In this document: positions 57,403 through 64,000 of the stretch, piece after piece | How positions within the stretch are numbered: the stretch's first letter is position 1 | How the letters are laid out: the number at the start of each line of letters is the position of its first letter | Origin: Euonymus europaeus | Taxonomy: Eukaryota; Streptophyta; Magnoliopsida; Celastrales; Celastraceae | Direction: 5' to 3' | Assembly: GCA_963580455.1 (NCBI GenBank) | Contig: OY756961.1 | Location: forward strand, 18,953,001 to 19,017,000 | DNA length: 64,000 bases | The notes under the pieces: model-generated | Told to the model about the DNA's origin: nothing | The model's input: only the letters and a program-made list of their open reading frames with translations | Databases searched by the model: none | Translations under genes and position numbers: made by a program

Positions 57403-59782
57403 TGTTGGACCATAGGTCCTACATTTGTGTTTTGATGCAAAAATACATATTGGACTATTTGATTGTGCTTAACTTTGGATGAATTTGGATAAATCATGAA
57501 ATGAATTATATCTACTGATTTAAGCTTCATTATATGTCTTTGGAATCATGTTTGATCATGTATGATATAAATTGGATGAATCTGGACTAACTTATTTTTC
57601 GATACTAAAATCTGTCACAACATCACAATGCGCACACGTTAGTTGAACAGTCATAACTTATTCATATGAGCTTTGATTGACTTGATTCTTGTTCTGAAAC
57701 TTATTTAAGACACTCTGAAATTTTTCATTGTCAAATAGTGTCAGGTCAATTTTAAGTTTATCAGGTTCAATTTGTCTGTTGAAATAAATTCACCTGTGCA
57801 GTCATTAAACTGGGCTAGTTGAGATTTGCATGATCAAATTGAATAACCAAATGACCTCAGTTATAAGTGAAATTTTGTATGCACATTCAGTTATATATGA
57901 AATAATTTATCATGTGCTTACTTGAATTTTATTAAGCTTATAACATGTTGATTAACCTAAGTGCTAGCATTGAAGCTCTTTGAGCTTACAAGCAAAAATG
58001 GGATGTTTTGTCATCTATTCTTTTTGTAGGCTTAGTCAACTGATCATCATGAGACTATTTGAAGTATCATGAAGCTGATTCTATTGAGAAAATTTGTGCC
58101 TCATGATTTGAAGCTCATTTAGACAAGTTTGGACATGGTCAACCCTATTTTGTTCAAGTTTGACACTTTGTGTGCAAGAAATGGTTCCAGCCATGTGACT
58201 TGTGTTATTATTGCTGGAGAATTAACTCAAGAACTTCTAGAAGCCTTATCATGTGTTTTGGAGTCAGTAAAGTAGAGGGAATACAAGTTTGAAATACTTG
58301 GTTGGTAGTGTGCCTAACACTTGCACTATGGAGACAAGGAAGAGACAAGGGAGAGACAAGATGACATACAGTTGTAATATTTTCAGAATTTAATATGGAC
58401 TTGTTTGGCATCCATTGGAGAAAGTTGCTACATATAGAAGAGTAATGTGTTTGATCCAAACAAGGTGCAACCCATGGTGACTTTCTTGGAGAAATATGTC
58501 CAACGGCTTGATCTTCAATGGCTGAGATTAATTTCATTTGAATTAAAGAAAGGTCCAGATTTAAAGTAGCTTCAAGGGCCAAGATTTGAAGATGTATTGA
58601 TCCAATGGCTTAGTTGGCTTTTGTTTGTTTTGAAGAGAGAAGGGTTGGCCATTCTTGCAAGGTGGAAGAAGCATTTGCAAATTTTACTAAGTGTTCAAGC
58701 TTACTTGCTCTCAACTTCATCTTCTTGATTCAAGCTTCTTTCTTGTGATCTCTTGCTACCACTTTGATTACATTCAAGCCATCATCTTCCTATTTGAAAG
58801 AGAGATCCAAAAACTCCTTGAACCACCCCAAAAATCTTTCTACCCGTGGGTACTCTTGTTGTGTTCTTGAGAGTTCTTCAACAAAGATTCACCTAAACCT
58901 ATTCTTAATCTAGTGTGAGCTTTGTGTGAGATTACAAGAGTGTTTGCTACACATTTCAATCCAAAACCATTTGAGCAACATCTTGTGAATTTGAGTGTTC
59001 TCCAACCATATATAGCCTAGAGCTAATCTTGAGAGAACCAAAATCCAAATACTTGTAAAAGTCCCTTTTGAGGGCATTACCTTTGAGAGGTGTGTGAAAG
59101 TTTAATGTTAGCTTCAAACCTTGTTGGTGTACAAGTTTGGGGTGTTCTTGAAAACCCTAAGTTTGTGGTGAACTTGCAAAACCACATATATCCTTTAGTG
59201 GATTGGGAAATCCTAAGCTTGAGGGCTTAGGTAGTGGATGTAGGTGTGAGCACCGAACCACTATATATCCTTGTGCACACTATTTTGATTTCCTTGCTTG
59301 TTTGTGTGTTAAACTTCCTGCCTTGTAGTGACTTGTTTTTGAATATCATTCTATTGGTGTTATTGGTGATTTGTGTGCCTTAGAAGTTGATATTAGGGTG
59401 TTGCTTGCTGCCATTGCTTGTTGGGATATTGCTTGTGGTTGAACAACTTGTGATTATTGAATTCTAGGTATACTTTTGATTGTTAATTTTCTAGAATACC
59501 AGTCTATCTGTGAATTGTTCATATATCTAGACTTCGAATTTTGAGCTGAATTTTTGATATAGTGTTCATTGAGGTGTTTTAATATTGTATATCAAATTTC
59601 GTTACATTCCGAGTTGAATTGCTAGGTCAAATTGCATTTACACGATTAGTGCGCAGATTTGCATTCTTGACATTGCCTTAATCATTTGTGAGTTTTTAGG
59701 TTGTGGTTTTGTACTTGGGGTTTATACTTAATTTTTTTAAAACACAATTCACCCCGCCTCTTGTGTTAGCCTAGTGATTTCA
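57403..59782 (+). repeat. 5' LTR of SIRE-like copia element (2380 bp)
   Basis: Starts TGTTGGACCATAGG inside copia RT coding sequence and ends GTGATTTCA just before the Met-tRNA primer site. The length suits SIRE elements, which have long LTRs. No coding similarity is present inside. The second LTR is outside the window, so the left boundary rests on the coding break and the TGTTGG terminus. Confidence 0.8.
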
Positions 59783-59784
59783 AT

Positions 59785-59797
59785 TGGTATCGGAGGA
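59785..59797 (+). other. Primer-binding site of the SIRE-like element
   Basis: TGGTATCGGAGGA, sharing TGGTATC and the downstream GAG with the initiator-Met tRNA complement TGGTATCAGAGC. It lies two bases after the LTR end. Confidence 0.8.
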
Positions 59798-59838
59798 GGT
59801 TAGCAAAGTAATAGAATTAACATTTTAGCTTAGATCAA

Positions 59839-61842
59839 ATGGCTTACACTAGTACTAGACCACATGATGGTGAGGGCTTGTCATCAAATAGGCCACCTTT
59901 CTTTGATAGGAAGGATTATGGTTTTTGGAATAATAGGATGAAGATTTTCTTTAGGAGTATGGATATGGCCTTATGGAGAGTTATAGAGAATGGACCATTC
60001 ATTCCTACTAAGAAAGTGGGAGATAAGGTAGTTCCTAAGGATGAGAGTGAGTGTAGTGAGAGTGATGACAAGAAGGTGAGCTTAAATGAAAAAGCAATTA
60101 ACTTGTTACATATTGCATTAGCTAGGGGTGAGTATGATCATATTAGTGCATGCACTAGTGCTCAAGAGATTTGGAAAATGTTAGAATTAAAGCATGAATG
60201 AACTAGTCAAGTTAAAGATTGCAAAATTAACATGTTAGTGCAAAAATATGAATTGTTCAAAATGCTTAAAGGTGAATGCATTAGTGACATGTTTAATAGG
60301 TTGACATGCATATACAATGATTTGAATGCTCTTGGCAAACCTTACCCTATGCATGACAAGGTACAAAAAGTTCTAAGGAGCTTACCTAGAAATTGGAGTG
60401 AGAAGGTGACCGCCATTGAGGAGGCCAAAGACGTGAGGACTTTGAAGTTGGATGAGCTCATTGGGAGCTTGATGACTCATGAGATGAAAGTGTTAAATAG
60501 AGTGGATGAGGAACCTCAAAGGAAGAAGGGCATTGCCCTAGCCGTGACTTCTAAGCCAAGGGAGGCCATGAGTCATGGTGAAAGGGAAGTGTCTTCAAGT
60601 AGTGAGAGTGAAGATAGTGATGATGAGATGGCTATGATGGTGAAGAATTTCAAGAAATTTTTGAGGAACAAGAGAGGTGGATTCAAGAATCGAAAGTTCA
60701 AAGACAAGGAGAAGGAGAAGGAAAGAGAGAAACCAACTTGTTTCAATTGTGGCAAGGTTGGTCACTTTATTGCCGAGTGCCCCAAAACATCCAAGAAATA
60801 TCACAAAGGGAAAAGCAAAGAGAAGAAGAAGGCATTGAAAGCAACATGGGATGATTCATCATCAACCTCATCAAGTGAGGATGAGAGGGAGCATAAGGCA
60901 CACTTTTGTCTTATGGCAAAAGAGGAGAAAATTGACTCATCCTCTCAAGATGAGATGGTAAAAGATTCTACTCCTTTAACCTATGAAGAATTATATTCCA
61001 ATTATGATGATTTATGTGATTCTCATGGTATGTTGCTTAAAAAGTGCAAACAACTTAAGAAAGAAAATGCTAGACTTATGAAAAATGATGAAATGCATGT
61101 TAGTGAACTTGAGGAGTTGAATGCCAAGTATGTTGCTATATGTGCTAAAAATGATGATATGATACTTGAGCATGATGTTTTGATTGATGAGAATAAGTGT
61201 TTAAAACAAAAATCTCTTATGCTTGATGAGAATGCTTGTATGGCTGAAAATTCAAATGTAAATATGCATGATTATGATAATCTTAAAGCTAGGGTGCTTG
61301 AGTTAGAAGAAGAATTAGTTACATGGGATGAACATGAGTGTGTAATGCTTTCCAATGCTACTTCTTTGCAACATGAGCTTGATATGATAAAAGAAAAGAA
61401 TAGATTTCTAGAAACTCAATTATCTAAATTTGCCATGAGTTCCTTGAAATTGGATGAAATGTTGGCCTCTCAAAGGCATTATTCAGATATGAGTGGACTT
61501 GGTTATGATGCTATGACTCTTGATGGTTCTAAATGTGAAAATGAAGAATCGGTTAAGCTTGTAAGACCTAAAGGAGACTTGACTAAAACTTCAAGGACTA
61601 TACAAGGTTCGGCCAAGGCTTCAAAAGCCAAGGCCAAAGGTGCTCACTCCTTGGGTGGTGCATCTTCATCTAGGGCCACACACCCTAGAGTGAGGAAAGT
61701 GAGTTTGAAAAAGGTTTGGGTGCCAAAGTGCTTGAAATATGATGACAAAATTGAATATGCAAGTGTTGTGCTAAAATTAAATGTCTATGCTATTGTATCT
61801 AACCCTCAAGGATCCAAAGTTTGGATACCTAAGGTCTTTTGA
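59839..61842 (+). pseudogene. gag: SIRE-like copia gag
   Basis: Starts at ATG 59839, about 55 bp after the LTR. The N-terminus has FDRKDYGFWNNRMKIFFRSM and ISACTSAQEIWKMLELKHE, the copia gag core (UBN2/DUF4219 type). A TGA at 60199-60201 (Gly position) interrupts it; the same frame continues with INMLVQKYELFKMLKGE. A CCHC zinc knuckle, CFNCGKVGHFIAEC, is near 60740. A long C-terminal extension follows, rich in Ser/Asp/Glu and coiled coil (CKQLKKENARLMKNDEMHVS ...), ending about 60 residues after RVRKVSLKKVWVPKC. The long coiled-coil extension is typical of SIRE gag. Termination at 61840-61842 results from a frame change relative to pol. Confidence 0.93.
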
Positions 61843-64000
61843 ATTCATATGGTTGGGTATGCTTCAAGTCTTCATCCAATCCATGCCAATGGTACTTGGA
61901 TAGTGGATGCTCAAGGCATATGAGTGGAGATCAAACCTTATTTACTTCATTCAAGGAAAAGAAGAATGGTGGTTATGTCACTTTTGGAGACAATTCTAAG
62001 GGAAAGATTCTAGGCATAGGATCGGTTGGTAAGGGTTCCTTTTCTCTAAATGATTGTCTTTTGGTTGAAAGGTTGCAATTTAATTTGCTTAGCATTAGTC
62101 AATTAGCGGATAAAGGATATGATTCACATTTTAAGAAAGGTAAATGTTGTATTGTAGATGAGCATGATAATATCATTACGTCCGGTGTTAGAATAGGTCA
62201 TATGTATGCACTTGACTTAAATATGATGAATGATAATATGACATGTTTGATTTCTTCTAATGATGTTGTGTTGTATTGGCATAGAAGATTGGGTCATGTA
62301 GGTGTTTCTACTTTGAGAAAGCTTAGTTCAAAAGAATTAGTTAGAGGCTTACCCAAGTTGAAGTTTGGTGATTCCATTATATGTGAACATTGCATTAGAG
62401 GTAAGCAAATTAAGGAGTCTTTTAAATCAAAAAATGTTGTTTCTACTTCTAGGCCACTTCAACTATTGCATATTGATTTGTTTGGTCCTAGTAGGACAAA
62501 GAGTTTAGGTGGCAAGTATTATGCATTTGTTATTGTTGATGATTATTCAAGATTTACTTGGTGTTTGTTTTTAGCTCATAAAAGTGATGCATTACATGAG
62601 TTTAAATCTTTCATTAAAAGAGTGCAAAATGAGCATGAATTGCATGTTTCCAAAATTAGGAGTGACCATGAAGGTGAATTTGAAAATTATGGATTTGATG
62701 CCTTATGTGACTCTTTTGGCATTACACATAATTTTAGTGCACCTAGGACACCACAACACAATGGAGTTGTTGAAAGGAAAAATAGGACATTACAAGAGTT
62801 AGGTAGAACTATGATGATTGAATATGTCTTACCTAAACACTTTTGGGCCGAAGCTATAAACAATGCATGTTATGTTTCTAATAGGTTGTCCATTAGAAAG
62901 ATTTTGAAAAAGACTCCATATGAGCTTTTGTATGCTAGGAAGCCTAAAGTTGACTATTTTAGAGTGTTTGGTTGTAAATGCTATATTTTGAATACAAAAG
63001 ACAATCTTGATAAGTTTGATGCTAAGAGTGAAATTGGTATATTTCTTGGTTATTCTACTCATTCTAGAGCTTATAGAGTTTTTAATGATAAGTCTAAGGT
63101 TGTGGAAGAAAGTGTGCATGTTAAATTCGATGATATGTTTTCACTTGATCCAAATGTGCTTGTAGAAGAAGAAATTTCAGGTTTTGAAGGGCTAGATCAT
63201 CCAAAGAGTTCACACTCTAATGGTGGTCATGATCTACAAATAAAAGAGGATGATGATTTATTGGTGGGAAGCTTGAAGGAGATGAAAATCTCAAATGATG
63301 CTACATCAAATCAAGAAAATCAAGTGGAACCTATGTCTAATAATGAAGATCATGATGAGCATGGTAATGATATACAATCGGGCAACTCTAATAATCAAGG
63401 AAATAGGCTTCAAAAGAAGGACAAGCACATGCATCCTAAAGAGCTTATCATTGGAGACTTCTCAAAAGGCATTCAAACAAGATCAAGATTGAATTCGACG
63501 GTCAATTCTCATCCTTTAAATCTTTATGCTATGATATCTATGATAGAACCTAAGAATGTAAAAGATGCTTTAATTGATGAAGATTGGATTTTTGCTATGC
63601 AAGAAGAACTTGAACAATTTGAAAGAAGCAAAGTTTGGACACTTGTTACAAAACCTAGAGACCACATCATTATTGGAACCAAATGGGTGTTTAGAAATAA
63701 GATGAATGAGAATGGTGAAGTAACTAGGAATAAGGCTAGGCTAGTAGCTCAAGGTTATTGTCAAGAAGAGGGTATTGATTATGAAGAAACCTTTGCACCG
63801 GTTGCAAGGTTGGAGGCCATTAGACTTCTATTAGCTTTTGCATGCTATAAGGGTTTTAAACTTTTTCAAATGGATGTTAAGAGTGCTTTCTTGAATGGTG
63901 TGATAAATGAGGAAGTGTATGTTAAACAACCTCTGGGTTTTGAATCTAAAGAATACCCTAATCATGTTTATAAATTAGACAAAGCATTGTATGGCTTAAA
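61833..64000 (+). pseudogene. pol: SIRE-like copia pol: protease, integrase, RT (runs off window)
   Basis: Open at every point I checked from 61833 to the window end, in a frame shifted by one base from gag. Protease: [14 protein letters not shown]. Integrase: zinc finger [15 protein letters not shown] ... CEHCIRGKQ; catalytic Asp in [10 protein letters not shown], Asp in IRSDHEGEF, Glu in [11 protein letters not shown]; then [20 protein letters not shown] and [79 protein letters not shown]. The RT catalytic box and RNase H lie beyond 64000. All motifs seen are intact. SIRE elements normally read gag and pol in one frame, so the shift at about 61815-61833 is probably a one-base indel. Confidence 0.92.

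Noticed and set aside
58208..58582. 124-codon minus-strand frame in the SIRE-like LTR
   Set aside because: It is in an LTR, has no recognisable domain, and is expected by chance in this composition.
1..64000. CRISPR arrays, rRNA or tRNA genes, bacterial-type operons
   Set aside because: No regularly spaced identical repeats with unique spacers, no rRNA or tRNA signatures, and all coding content is plant transposable elements.

Overview
The window looks like repeat-dense DNA of a flowering plant, most likely a eudicot. It is AT-rich, the coding debris falls in plant retrotransposon lineages (Ty1/copia SIRE-like and Tork-like, Ty3/gypsy chromovirus/Tekay-like, Tat, Athila-like, an L1-type LINE), and introns have plant-like GT...AG ends. 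I see no tRNA, rRNA, CRISPR array or intact host gene. Almost everything is transposable elements or their remains. Species cannot be told from the sequence.

Layout. (1) 1-3727: 3' half of a copia element on +, with pol (two nonsense codons), polypurine tract and a 958-bp 3' LTR. (2) 3728-8490: a fragment resembling the N-terminal domain of MULE transposases, short tandem repeats, and a duplicated segment of about 200 bp split by a 2.1-kb solo LTR that carries a 10-bp-phased TTGA array. (3) 8491-13284: relic LTR leader, decayed intron-containing coding region, and an interstitial telomere-like array (11676-12545). (4) 13285-21542: decayed chromovirus G1 on -, whose gag holds a CACTA element and a Tourist-like MITE 14 bp apart. 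(5) 21543-28600: Tat relic G0 on -, Athila-like LTR with primer site, a gypsy solo LTR, and unassigned DNA. (6) 28780 to about 57000: an L1-type LINE on +, split by a solo LTR, an Athila-like LTR, a second solo LTR and an 18-kb chromovirus G3 on -. G3's own 3' LTR is split by a 9.4-kb Tat element on -. (7) about 57050-64000: truncated copia RT fragment interrupted by the 5' LTR, gag and most of pol of a SIRE-like copia element that runs off the window.

Several boundaries are supported by target-site duplications (TSDs): CTTTC for G3, ACCTC/ATCTC for the inner Tat element, CGTAC and TCCAA/CCCAA for two solo LTRs, CCA for CACTA and TAA for the MITE. These give a relative order: LINE before G3 before Tat; G1 before CACTA and MITE; tandem duplication before the first solo LTR; copia fragment before SIRE.

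All gag and pol genes read here carry nonsense codons, frameshifts or deletions, so none looks autonomous. The least decayed coding DNA is the SIRE-like gag-pol (one stop and one frame change seen). The most interesting coding feature is an antisense, intron-containing gene in the 3' part of the Tat element (40381-42344). It resembles the Transposase_28 ('putative gypsy type transposon') proteins known from this lineage.
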